Positions 34,997 through 43,021 of a stretch of DNA of 64,000 bases are shown in pieces. A program made the translations under genes and the position numbers. This stretch comes from Natronorubrum sediminis. GTDB taxonomy: Archaea > Halobacteriota > Halobacteria > Halobacteriales > Natrialbaceae. Where the stretch lies: NCBI RefSeq assembly GCF_900108095.1, contig NZ_FNWL01000001.1:62001-126000 (forward strand), written 5' to 3'. The stretch's first letter is position 1, and each line of letters starts with the position of its first letter. The notes beneath the pieces were generated by a model. It ran no database searches and was not told where the DNA came from. It saw only the letters and a list, made by a program, of their open reading frames with translations.

Positions 34997-35374
34997 ATCG
35001 GCGAGCAACCGCGTGGGTCCGTTCGAATCACGTCCACCTCACGAGTAGTTTTGAGAGTTGACACAGATTACCACGCTGGACGATAAGAAACTCCGACGCA
35101 GTTGTCGGGCGATAGACGGGGCGTCTCGTTCTTCCCATGGTCCATGATATGATGGAACATGTGCTGGCCAATTCAGGGAAAACGGCCTACCCTACTAATA
35201 AATGCACGAACATATTCGCGTCCATTCTCACCCGATGGAAATCGAGTCTATATTTGAACCTGATCTAGTTGTGAGTCCGGTAGTAGAGGATCCACAGATG
35301 ACCGTATTCAACTACGTGTCGGCGTGTTATTACTTCGCAACGAGCGGATTCTCGTCCAGAGGTGTGCTACCGAA
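34997..35374. other. Intergenic regulatory region before the Fe-S/NrfD operon
   Basis: This 378-bp stretch is AT-richer than its surroundings. It contains CTAATAAATG (about 35193), TCTATATTTGAA (35247-35258) and TGTTATTAC (35324-35332), any of which could be TATA elements. It also holds a short interrupted repeat, CCATGATATGATGG. Multiple promoter-like elements fit a regulated operon next to its activator gene. Confidence 0.4.
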
Positions 35375-35378
35375 ATGA
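35298..35378 (+). CDS. Possible 26-codon leader ORF coupled to the Fe-S subunit
   Basis: An ATG-initiated frame reading MTVFNYVSACYYFATSGF through VLPK ends with TGA overlapping the ATG at 35375 (ATGA). No ribosome-binding site is evident and composition is neutral, so it may be chance. It is listed because the same arrangement recurs at 29700 and 61055. Confidence 0.2.
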   Translation: MTVFNYVSACYYFATSGFSSRGVLPK

Positions 35379-37186
35379 GCACGGACGACGAATCTTTCCA
35401 CCCGCTCGGACAAGAGTGGGAGACTGAGCTCGAAGGAATGCTCGACGATACCGAGTACGACTCCGATCTCGGTATGCAAATGGCCCAGGACGCAATGCGC
35501 GTCACCAAGGGCGAACTGTCTGAAGCCGAATTCCACGAAATGTATCACGACGACGTGATGGACGAATTCGGCGTCGACGACCGCCCGACTGAGGAAGCCT
35601 ACGAGGCTGCTCAGGAAGAAGGGAAGGGCGGAGTAGCCCGAATGCTCTCTGCTTTCGACGACGACGGCGAGGAGGGTCGCCGCGACGTCATGAAGAAGAT
35701 GGGCGTCGGTGCCGCTGCCGTCGGCCTCGGTGCGTGGGGCACCGTCGACGACAGCGAACCCAGCCTAGGTATCTCCCAGGAAGGCGACGACGCCGGCGGA
35801 GATGGCGACGACGTCCAGATGGGAATGACCATCGACCTCGAGCAGTGTGACGGCTGTCTCTCTTGTATGTCTGCCTGTGCCGAGGAGAACAACCTCGATC
35901 AGGGTGTCAACTGGATGTACGTCCTCGAGTACGACGAACCAGAGGGCACCCCAGACACGAGCAACAACCTGCTCGTCCGTCCGTGTCAACACTGCACCGA
36001 CGCACCCTGTGAGAAGGTCTGTCCGACCACGGCACGACACACCCGTGACTCCGACGGCCTCGTGCTGACGGACTACGACGTCTGTATCGGCTGTCGATAC
36101 TGTCAGGTCGCGTGTCCCTACGGCGTCAACTACTTCCAGTGGAACGAACCCGACATCTCGACGGACGAAATCGCCGAGGACCACGAGGACATGGATTCCG
36201 ATCACATGACCTCCGAGGATCGGTGGGTCGACAGTCGTGCTCCACGCGGAACGATGAGCAAGTGTACGATGTGCCCAACCCGCCAGGACGGCGGTATGGG
36301 CGACGAGATGGTTGGCACCACAGCCTGTGAGGAAACCTGTCCGCAGGACGCCATCCACTTCGGCAATATGAACGACGAGACGAGCGACCCACAAATCTAC
36401 GCCGACAACCCGAGTCGCGGTCGGACGCTCACGGACTTCGCTCCGGACGAAGCCGACGTCGAGGAGGAACTCGAGGAACTCGAAGACGCCCTCGACGGCG
36501 AAGACGAGGACCTCGACGCGGTTCTCGACGCCTACGACTTCCAGGGTCTCGGTGCCGTAGAAGACGACGAGGAAGGCCTCGCACTCTTGCTCGCACTCGA
36601 GATCACCGCCGAGGACGAACTCGGTGGCGGCGAGGACTACCTCGCACAGAACGAGGAGTTCGTCGCCGCTGCGCTCGAGATCATTGCCGACCACGGACTG
36701 GATCTCGAGAGCCAAGAGGTCCTCTCGGAACTCGACCTCGCAGATGCACCTGAAGAAGACGACGAGGAAGACGACGAAAACGGTGCAGACGAGGACGAAG
36801 ACGAAGCCGACGAGGAAGACGAGGACGAAGACGAAGCCGACGAGGAAGACGAGGACGAAGACGAAGCCGACGAGGAAGAAGAGGACGAAGCGGAAGACGA
36901 GTTCGATGGCCCAGACGAAGGCGCTGCACAGAGCCTCATCGAACAGTACGCTGGCACCCCTGCCTCGAGCTTCCGCTTGCTCGAGGACATGGGGACCAAC
37001 CCGAACATCATCTACCTGGGTAACGAACCCGGACCGAACGCCGAACAGAGTGAGGATCCCGAGGAGCAATCCGACTATGGGAACGTCTCTTACCAGCGAG
37101 CAGACGGCGACCGCGTCGATCTGGTCGACAACCGCAAGGAAATCCTCGACGACGAGACGGTCGGTGACGCTGGGGTGTCCCTATGA
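35375..37186 (+). CDS. Four-cluster Fe-S electron-transfer subunit (DmsB/PsrB type) with acidic insertion
   Basis: A 603-residue protein. Sixteen cysteines form four 4Fe-4S sites: C158/161/164/168, C204/207/212/216, C237/240/243/247 and C297/300/318/322. A 100-residue acidic N-terminal domain precedes a Tat-like segment GRRDVMKKMGVGAAAVGLGA (101-120), so the signal is internal. A roughly 175-residue Asp/Glu-rich insertion (about 345-518, including tandem 10-residue repeats) splits the usual C-terminal region, which resumes at LIEQYAGTPASSFRLLEDMG. It overlaps the NrfD gene by 4 bp. The partner catalytic subunit is not encoded here. Confidence 0.9.
   Translation: MSTDDESFHPLGQEWETELEGMLDDTEYDSDLGMQMAQDAMRVTKGELSEAEFHEMYHDDVMDEFGVDDRPTEEAYEAAQEEGKGGVARMLSAFDDDGEEGRRDVMKKMGVGAAAVGLGAWGTVDDSEPSLGISQEGDDAGGDGDDVQMGMTIDLEQCDGCLSCMSACAEENNLDQGVNWMYVLEYDEPEGTPDTSNNLLVRPCQHCTDAPCEKVCPTTARHTRDSDGLVLTDYDVCIGCRYCQVACPYGVNYFQWNEPDISTDEIAEDHEDMDSDHMTSEDRWVDSRAPRGTMSKCTMCPTRQDGGMGDEMVGTTACEETCPQDAIHFGNMNDETSDPQIYADNPSRGRTLTDFAPDEADVEEELEELEDALDGEDEDLDAVLDAYDFQGLGAVEDDEEGLALLLALEITAEDELGGGEDYLAQNEEFVAAALEIIADHGLDLESQEVLSELDLADAPEEDDEEDDENGADEDEDEADEEDEDEDEADEEDEDEDEADEEEEDEAEDEFDGPDEGAAQSLIEQYAGTPASSFRLLEDMGTNPNIIYLGNEPGPNAEQSEDPEEQSDYGNVSYQRADGDRVDLVDNRKEILDDETVGDAGVSL
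36791..36890 (+). repeat. 30-bp tandem repeat, three units plus partial
   Basis: Units at 36791-36820, 36821-36850 and 36851-36880 are identical except for one base in the last, followed by a 10-bp partial copy. Each unit encodes ten acidic residues (EDEDEADEED) within the Fe-S subunit. Near-identity at the DNA level indicates recent slippage expansion, so unit number probably varies between strains. Confidence 0.95.
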
Positions 37187-38550
37187 GCACGAAGACGCCA
37201 TCCGAAGCGGACATCCTCCGCCCGATCGACAACTTCTCGAAGAAGTTCTTCATCCTCTTCGGTGTCTGTGCCCTGGCACTCGGTGCGTTTCTCGTCGCCT
37301 GGGTCTACCAGCTCTACGTCGGGATGTCGGTTACCGGCCTCTCCGACTGGGGGACCGGCGGCGGTGCGACCTGGGGACTGTACATCGGCGCGTTCATCTG
37401 GTGGGTCGGGATCGCTCACGGCGGGATCATCCTCTCCGCTGCGGTCCGACTGCTCGGCATGGATCGATACATGCCGGTCGCCCGCCTCGCCGAATTGCTG
37501 ACCATCGCCGGCCTCTCCGCGGCTGGCTTCTACATTCTGGTCCACATGGGACGCCCGGACCGCATGGTCACGAGCGTCCTCGGACACTACCACATCACGG
37601 TCAACAACTCGCCGCTGGTGTGGGACGTGACCGTCATCACGGCCTACTTCGTGTTGACGGCGACCTACCTCGCACTGACGCTTCGCTACGACATCACGCG
37701 GCTGCGTGACGATCTTCCAGGCTATCTCTCGCCGGTCTACAACGTCCTGACCCTCGGCTACACCGAGGACGAAGACGAGGTCGTCGAGCGGATGGTTTGG
37801 TGGCTCGCACTCGCGATCATCATCATGGCACCACTGCTGCTCCACGGCGGTGTGATTCCGTGGCTGTTCGCAGTGTTGCCCGGCATGCCAGCCTGGTTCG
37901 GTGCCGTCCAGGGACCACAGTTCCTGACGATCGCACTGACCTCGGCGATCAGCGGCGTGATCATCGTCGCGTACGCGTTCCGACGCGCGTACGATTGGAA
38001 CCACATCATGACCGACGACGTCTTCCGCGGACTGCTCCTCTGGCTGGGCTTCTTCTGCCTGCTGTTCGTCTGGCTCCAGCTCCAACAGAACGTCACCGGT
38101 CTCTTCGCCGCACCAGTGAGCACGGAAGTCGCCCAAGAGGCGACGATCGGTCACTGGATGTACATCGGATCGATGGCGCTCGTCTTCGGGACGCTCGTCT
38201 TCATCTTCGCACAGGCGATCCGTCCGTCGCTGTTCACGAAGGCTCGAGCGATCGTCGCCTCCGTTGCCGTGCTCATGGGCACGCTCGGTGAGAAGCTAAT
38301 CTTCGTCGTCGAAGGCTTCCTGCACCCGGAGTTCGAGATCTACGCGAACACGCCCGGAGAGTACTTCCCGAGTGTGATCGAGTGGCTCTCGCTGCTTGGC
38401 ACGATCGGGATGGTCACGCTGATCTTCCTCGTCGTCTCGAAGGTCGTCCCCGTCGTCGAACTCCACGCCGTCGAACACCTGCGTGGCGATCACGGACACG
38501 GCCACGAGGAAGCAGACGAATCCGCAACTGAACCAGAGGTGAAAGCATGA
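37183..38550 (+). CDS. NrfD/PsrC-type quinone-reactive membrane subunit
   Basis: A 455-residue protein with about nine or ten membrane helices. NrfD-family proteins exchange electrons between the quinone pool and an Fe-S partner; this one starts within the Fe-S gene's stop (ATGA), so the two surely form a complex. Helix one is FILFGVCALALGAFLVAWV, and IGAFIWWVGIAHGGIILSA is a typical family segment. The C-terminus is hydrophilic and His/Glu-rich (HLRGDHGHGHEEADES). There is no heme-ligand pattern. Menaquinone, made by the men genes upstream, is the probable substrate. Confidence 0.92.
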   Translation: MSTKTPSEADILRPIDNFSKKFFILFGVCALALGAFLVAWVYQLYVGMSVTGLSDWGTGGGATWGLYIGAFIWWVGIAHGGIILSAAVRLLGMDRYMPVARLAELLTIAGLSAAGFYILVHMGRPDRMVTSVLGHYHITVNNSPLVWDVTVITAYFVLTATYLALTLRYDITRLRDDLPGYLSPVYNVLTLGYTEDEDEVVERMVWWLALAIIIMAPLLLHGGVIPWLFAVLPGMPAWFGAVQGPQFLTIALTSAISGVIIVAYAFRRAYDWNHIMTDDVFRGLLLWLGFFCLLFVWLQLQQNVTGLFAAPVSTEVAQEATIGHWMYIGSMALVFGTLVFIFAQAIRPSLFTKARAIVASVAVLMGTLGEKLIFVVEGFLHPEFEIYANTPGEYFPSVIEWLSLLGTIGMVTLIFLVVSKVVPVVELHAVEHLRGDHGHGHEEADESATEPEVKA

Positions 38551-38885
38551 GCGCACTCGCAGCCACACTCGCAGAACCGCTCTACCACGGCTACAGTGGT
38601 ACCGAAGGAGTAACCGGATTCCCGAACATCGGGACCTACCTGATCTTCGGCGTCGTGTTGGTACCCATCTACGTGATGGTCATTTCGTGGTTCGTCAGCG
38701 AACCTCGAGACACGAAGACGGGCCTGCTCGGTGTGTCTTACCTCATCGGCATCGCCGCACAGATGTGGATCGGGATGTTCATCCTGACCGTGATCATCGG
38801 GGTCTTGTTCTTCGGCGGCCTCCCGGAACCGCTTGGCTCCCACGGCCCGACCGACTCCATCCCGATCTTCGGGTTCCTGTTCTAA
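38547..38885 (+). CDS. Small membrane protein of the NrfD operon, copy 1
   Basis: A 112-residue protein overlapping the NrfD gene by 4 bp. It opens with a short amphipathic stretch (LYHGYSGTEGVTGFPNIGTY), then two membrane helices (IFGVVLVPIYVMVISWFV and AQMWIGMFILTVIIGVLFF) separated by EPRDTKTGLLGV. It closely resembles the protein at 39026-39310, so the two arose by duplication. It is probably an accessory subunit of the Fe-S/NrfD complex. No function is known. Confidence 0.85.
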   Translation: MSALAATLAEPLYHGYSGTEGVTGFPNIGTYLIFGVVLVPIYVMVISWFVSEPRDTKTGLLGVSYLIGIAAQMWIGMFILTVIIGVLFFGGLPEPLGSHGPTDSIPIFGFLF

Positions 38886-38919
38886 CCGGACAGGCCGACC
38901 TGCTGATCGGTTCTCACCG

Positions 38920-38924
38920 TTTTT
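38920..38924 (+). terminator. Oligo-T run between the paralogous small genes
   Basis: Five T residues in CACCGTTTTTGTTC, 35 nt after the stop at 38885. If it functions, copy 2 at 39026 would need its own promoter. Confidence 0.3.
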
Positions 38925-39025
38925 GTTCTCGTTCAGTCGGCGCTGCCTCGCGAGCCGCGGCCCACCCATGACATCCATGCACACCCAGGGGAAACCACGA
39001 CCCGACCGGGGCGCAAACCCAGATT

Positions 39026-39310
39026 ATGACGCTGGTTGACACGCTCGCGACGATACTCTATCACGGCTACGAAGGGACGGAGGGATGGACCGGATTTCCA
39101 AACGAGGGAACGTACATCATTTTCGGTGTCGTCTTACTGCCGATTTACGTCATGATCATCGCCTGGTTCACGGGTACCCCTCGAGACACGAAAGTCGGGT
39201 TGCTCGGCGTCACGTATCTCGTCGGCATCGCAACGAGTATGTGGGTCTCGATGCTCGTCATGACGGTACTCATCGGGATCATCTTCTACGGTGGTGTGCC
39301 GAGTATCTGA
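39026..39310 (+). CDS. Small membrane protein, copy 2 (paralogue of 38547-38885)
   Basis: A 94-residue protein that keeps the same block order as copy 1: LYHGYEGTEGWTGFPNEGTY, helix IFGVVLLPIYVMIIAWF, TPRDTKVGLLGVTYLVGI and helix SMLVMTVLIGIIFYGG. It lacks the final 18-residue polar tail of copy 1. The 140-bp gap upstream holds a T run, so it may be transcribed separately. Retention of two copies suggests a heterodimer or alternative subunits. Confidence 0.85.
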   Translation: MTLVDTLATILYHGYEGTEGWTGFPNEGTYIIFGVVLLPIYVMIIAWFTGTPRDTKVGLLGVTYLVGIATSMWVSMLVMTVLIGIIFYGGVPSI

Positions 39311-39392
39311 GGCGACGAACGATCGACGTTTCACGCACCCGTCGAGCGGTTTGCCGGGAACCCTCGAACCATCACACGTATCCCATTCCGAC

Positions 39393-39399
39393 CCCTTAT
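39393..39399 (+). promoter_or_regulatory. TATA element of the Mrp gene
   Basis: CCCTTATG is centred 28 nt before the ATG at 39425, consistent with a leaderless transcript. Confidence 0.45.
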
Positions 39400-39424
39400 G
39401 CACTGATAACGAACCTAACGCACT

Positions 39425-40516
39425 ATGAGTATTACAGAACACGAACTTCAGATCGAACTCGAGGGGATCGAAGACCCGGACCTCGGCGGGGATATCGTCT
39501 CGCACGGATTGGTCAACGACGTCCAAATCGAGGACGAAACCGCCCGGATCGAGTTGGCGATGAACGCGCCGTATGCCCCCTCCGAGATGGAACTCGGCAA
39601 TCGAATTCGAGAGGTGTGTGACGAGGCCGGACTCGAGGCCGACCTGCGTGCACACGTCGGCGAGGAACACGGGTTCGACGATCAAGTGCTGCCACGAGTT
39701 CGGAACGTTATCGCCGTCGCCTCGGGGAAGGGTGGCGTCGGCAAGACGACGGTCGCCGCGAACATCGCTGCCGGACTCGAGAAACGGGGGGCGATGGTCG
39801 GGTTGCTCGACGCGGACATTCACGGCCCGAACATTCCGAAGATTCTGCCGCCCGAGAGCGATCCCGGCGTGACGCCGAGTGAGGACATCGTCCCGCCACG
39901 ATCGGACGGCGTCCGAGTCATCAGTATGGGGATGATGATGGAAGACGAAGACGATCCGGCGATCCTCCGCGGGCCGATGGTCAACAAGTTCATGCTGAAG
40001 TTCCTGGAGGGCGTCGAGTGGGGCCGTCTCGATTATCTTATCGTCGACTTGCCGCCGGGAACGGGCGACGCGACGTTGAATCTCCTTCAGTCGATGCCGG
40101 TGACGGGTGCAGTCGTCGTGACGACGCCACAGGAGATGGCCCTCGAGGACACCCGGAAAGGGATTCAGATGTTCAAGAAACACGACACGCCCGTGTTGGG
40201 CATCGTCGAGAATATGAGTTCGTTCATCTGCCCGTCGTGTGACGACCAGCACGGACTCTTCGGTACCGACGGCGCACAGACGATCGTCGACAAGTACGAC
40301 GTGCCGTTGCTCGGCCAGATTCCGATCCACCCGGACTTCGGTGCCGATGGAAGCCAGGGTGCGCTCGTGAAAGACGAGGAGAGTCAGGTTCAGGAGACGG
40401 TCGAAAACCTCGTTGCCGACGTCGCAGATCAAATCGGCGCGACGAATCGCCAGACGGTTGCCGACAACGTCGAAGGGGGGCCGACGAATCAGCTCCCGAC
40501 CGAAACGAAAGACTGA
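39425..40516 (+). CDS. Mrp/NBP35 family Fe-S cluster carrier ATPase
   Basis: A 363-residue protein. It has an N-terminal MIP18/DUF59 domain (about 1-85), then the deviant Walker A SGKGGVGKTTVAANIA (about 99), the DLPPGTGDATLNL loop and the CPSC cluster-binding motif near residue 270 (SSFICPSCDDQHG). Mrp/NBP35 proteins assemble and transfer 4Fe-4S clusters to target apoproteins. Being placed next to a four-cluster oxidoreductase is suggestive but may be chance. Length is normal. Confidence 0.93.
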   Translation: MSITEHELQIELEGIEDPDLGGDIVSHGLVNDVQIEDETARIELAMNAPYAPSEMELGNRIREVCDEAGLEADLRAHVGEEHGFDDQVLPRVRNVIAVASGKGGVGKTTVAANIAAGLEKRGAMVGLLDADIHGPNIPKILPPESDPGVTPSEDIVPPRSDGVRVISMGMMMEDEDDPAILRGPMVNKFMLKFLEGVEWGRLDYLIVDLPPGTGDATLNLLQSMPVTGAVVVTTPQEMALEDTRKGIQMFKKHDTPVLGIVENMSSFICPSCDDQHGLFGTDGAQTIVDKYDVPLLGQIPIHPDFGADGSQGALVKDEESQVQETVENLVADVADQIGATNRQTVADNVEGGPTNQLPTETKD

Positions 40517-40574
40517 GTGGCTGACTTACACCCCACAGTAGGACGCGTGCGCCGTCGAATTACCCGGTTGAGTT

Positions 40575-40832
40575 CTACTCGGTTGATGGTTCTTCGTCGA
40601 CTTCCCACTCGAGCGTGACCGTTACTTCTTCACGCGGTCCACCGAGCATCGGCGAGCGCTCTTCGACTTCGATCTTGTACTCGAGTTCCGGTGCCGGTGT
40701 GAGCGACAGCGTCTTGTTTCCGACGCGAACGTTGGCCGTGCCATCACGTCGGAGTTCTCGAGCGAGTTCCTGAACGAGGTCGGCCGCTCGTTCCCGTGAG
40801 ACATCCTCCGTCGTGTTGGTTTTCTCTGCCAT
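40575..40832 (-). CDS. Amphi-Trp domain protein
   Basis: An 85-residue protein reading MAEKTNTTEDVSRERAADLV, VRVGNKTLSLTPAPELEYKI and VTLEWEVDEE: an amphipathic helix, a three-stranded sheet and the terminal tryptophan motif LEW that names the domain. Function unknown. The ATG at 40832 is fixed by the promoter element at 40855-40862. Confidence 0.88.
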   Translation of the reverse strand: MAEKTNTTEDVSRERAADLVQELARELRRDGTANVRVGNKTLSLTPAPELEYKIEVEERSPMLGGPREEVTVTLEWEVDEEPSTE

Positions 40833-40854
40833 GGCCAAACGGCCACCGAGTGAA

Positions 40855-40862
40855 CATAAATA
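40855..40862 (-). promoter_or_regulatory. TATA element of the amphi-Trp gene
   Basis: Minus-strand TATTTATG is centred exactly 27 nt before the ATG at 40832. Confidence 0.6.
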
Positions 40863-40992
40863 GATTGGCTGCGAATCGGCAGGCCGGGCGTCGATCGTCA
40901 TCGCCGTCGAAGCGAGGTATCAGGACCCAAGAGACTGATCGCCGTCGAACGGAGCGGGGCATTCGAACCGTGTCCGGCGACCCGAAATCGTG

Positions 40993-42177
40993 CTATGCAC
41001 TCGGCGGATCGGGTTCGTTCTCGAGCAGCGACCGAATGTACGTCCCGACGTGGTCATCCATGCGGCGTTTGTAGCCGGCTTGTCTGGCGAGTCGGTCGAG
41101 TTCTCGAGCGACGAGACTGCCGTATTGGACGGCCTTTTTCTCACGGTCGACGACGTCTGCGGGGAGGTGCGATCTGGAGACGCGACGGAGGGCCCGTTTC
41201 CGTTCGGTTTCGTCCGCGAGTAGTTCGTCCGGAAGCCGAAGGGCGGCGTCGACCACGGTGTCGTGTAACAGGGGGGCGACGGGGTCGAGTCCGGTCGCTT
41301 CGATGGCGTGAACGTCTCGTGGAAGCTGTGCCGGCAACGTCTCGATTCCCTCGCGGACGGCACCCCGAACCGTGTTCGCCTCGACGCGGTGATCGAGACG
41401 GACGACTTTCTCGTAGCCGCCGAACAGTTCGTCGGCACCCTGGCCGACTGCGAGGGCGTCGAAGCCGTCGGCGGCGACACGCTCGCCAACGAGGTACAAC
41501 GGCAGGGCGATCTGAACGTCCATCGCGTTCGTCCGTCCCGTCGCTCGAGCGACCTCGGGGACGGCGCGCTCGAGGTCTGTAGGCTCGAGTTCGACGACGG
41601 TGAGCTCCCGCCCCATCGCTCGTGCAGCGCTTCGGGCGGCCTCGACGTCGTGACTGTCGGGAAAGCCGACGACGTACAGCGGCGCATCGAGCACGGCGGC
41701 GACGAGCGCCGAATCGACACCACCGGAAAACGCGACGGCGATGTCTCTGTCGTCGGTGTCGACGGCGTCAGCCGCGGTTTCGATCGCCGTCTCGAGTCGT
41801 GTGAGTGCTCTCGAGTGATTCGATTCGGGTGTCGGCTCAGGGAGGTCGAAGTACTGCTCTGGAGTCGCGTCCGGGTCGTCGAGTGCGAGCGTCGATCCCG
41901 CCGGAAGAAGCGTCGGATTTTCGAGTGCTGTGGGTTCGAACGCCCATTTTGTCGAGGTCTCTGCTGAGGGCTCTGCCGTGGGCATCGAGTTTGTACGGGC
42001 GGATGCAGACTCGACGTACAACGGCTCGCGTCCAAGCACGTCTCGAACGACTATCCCGTCGAGTTCACCGGCGAAGCCGGTCGTTCCGGGGAGGGCGTCA
42101 TCGCTCGAGAGTGCCGCCCGAACCGTCTCTCTGGTGGCACCACGGAACGTCTCGGTGTCGCTTGCGCAGTCGCTCAT
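40993..42177 (-). CDS. Asparagine-synthetase-like ATP pyrophosphatase lacking the glutaminase nucleophile
   Basis: A 394-residue protein. The PP-loop AVAFSGGVDSALVAAVL and downstream GQGADELFGGYEKVV show the synthetase (AsnB C-terminal) domain that adenylates a carboxylate. The N-terminal part keeps a fragment of the GATase II fold (LDGIVVRDVLGREPLYVE) but has no Cys2, so glutamine cannot be the nitrogen donor by the usual route. It begins inside the stop of the PHP gene (4-bp overlap). The product may be an amide bond other than asparagine. Function is inferred only to the chemistry. Confidence 0.8.
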   Translation of the reverse strand: MSDCASDTETFRGATRETVRAALSSDDALPGTTGFAGELDGIVVRDVLGREPLYVESASARTNSMPTAEPSAETSTKWAFEPTALENPTLLPAGSTLALDDPDATPEQYFDLPEPTPESNHSRALTRLETAIETAADAVDTDDRDIAVAFSGGVDSALVAAVLDAPLYVVGFPDSHDVEAARSAARAMGRELTVVELEPTDLERAVPEVARATGRTNAMDVQIALPLYLVGERVAADGFDALAVGQGADELFGGYEKVVRLDHRVEANTVRGAVREGIETLPAQLPRDVHAIEATGLDPVAPLLHDTVVDAALRLPDELLADETERKRALRRVSRSHLPADVVDREKKAVQYGSLVARELDRLARQAGYKRRMDDHVGTYIRSLLENEPDPPSA

Positions 42178-42860
42178 TGGAACAATCCTAACACCGAATT
42201 TCGAACGCGTCGGGTCACGCCGCCGGCGGCCTGTCGAAAGCTGATATGCCACGGCGTTCGTTTGCCTTCGACGGTCGTTTTACCCTCACGGATCGCCTCG
42301 AGTATCGCGTCGGCGGAGCGTTCATCGGCGTCGACGCGGGTGATGGCCTGGCCGACCATTTCGCTGATGTGGGCGTCACTGCCCGCTGTCATCGGCATGT
42401 CTCGCGTGTTCGCGAAGCGTTCGGCCTGCCGATTCGCTCGGCCGGTGAGCAATCGAGAGTTGTAGACCTCGATCGCATCGCCCTTGGCGAGTTGATCGCG
42501 CGTGACGCGAGCGATCACACCGTGGCGAGACTCCTGGAATGGGTGGGGAATAACGGCGAGTCCATCCTGTTCCCAGATGGCCTCGAGCGTGGTTTCGTAG
42601 GAGAGGCCGGGAGGGACGGCTTCCTCGAGCCCGAAGCCGAGGATGTGGCCCGCTTTGCTCGAGATTTCCATGGCGGGAATGCCGACCAGGCCGTACTCGG
42701 GGGCCCGTTCGGCCGCGTCGAGGCTAGCGTCGATTTCGTCGTGGTCGGTCACTGCGATCGCGTCGAGACCCACGGCTTCGGCCTGTTCTAAGATCAGTTC
42801 GACCGAGTCTCGGCCGTCGTACGACAGCGACGAGTGAGCGTGGAGTTCAACCGACAGCAC
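42174..42860 (-). CDS. PHP-domain metal-dependent phosphoesterase
   Basis: A 228-residue protein beginning at GTG 42860 (VLSVELHAHSSLSYDGRDS). The HxH pair H7/H9, TDHDEID, the E of IPAMEISS, the HPFQ histidine and GSDAH supply the metal ligands of a PHP (polymerase and histidinol phosphatase) active site. There is no polymerase context; such standalone domains hydrolyse nucleotides or sugar phosphates. No in-frame ATG lies near the conserved N-terminus, hence GTG. It is translationally coupled to the asparagine-synthetase-like gene. Confidence 0.88.
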   Translation of the reverse strand: MLSVELHAHSSLSYDGRDSVELILEQAEAVGLDAIAVTDHDEIDASLDAAERAPEYGLVGIPAMEISSKAGHILGFGLEEAVPPGLSYETTLEAIWEQDGLAVIPHPFQESRHGVIARVTRDQLAKGDAIEVYNSRLLTGRANRQAERFANTRDMPMTAGSDAHISEMVGQAITRVDADERSADAILEAIREGKTTVEGKRTPWHISFRQAAGGVTRRVRNSVLGLFQ

Positions 42861-43021
42861 GTGTATGTTGCACGATTCGGGCGGAGCGATCAAAAGCACC
42901 TCGGTACGCGAACGTTCACTCGCGCTACCGACAGGACGGTCGTCTCGACTGCATCACGAAGGAGTTGCGCCCGGGGACCGCCGTCGGGCCGATCGGTTTC
43001 GGCGGTGGACGAGTGACGCGA

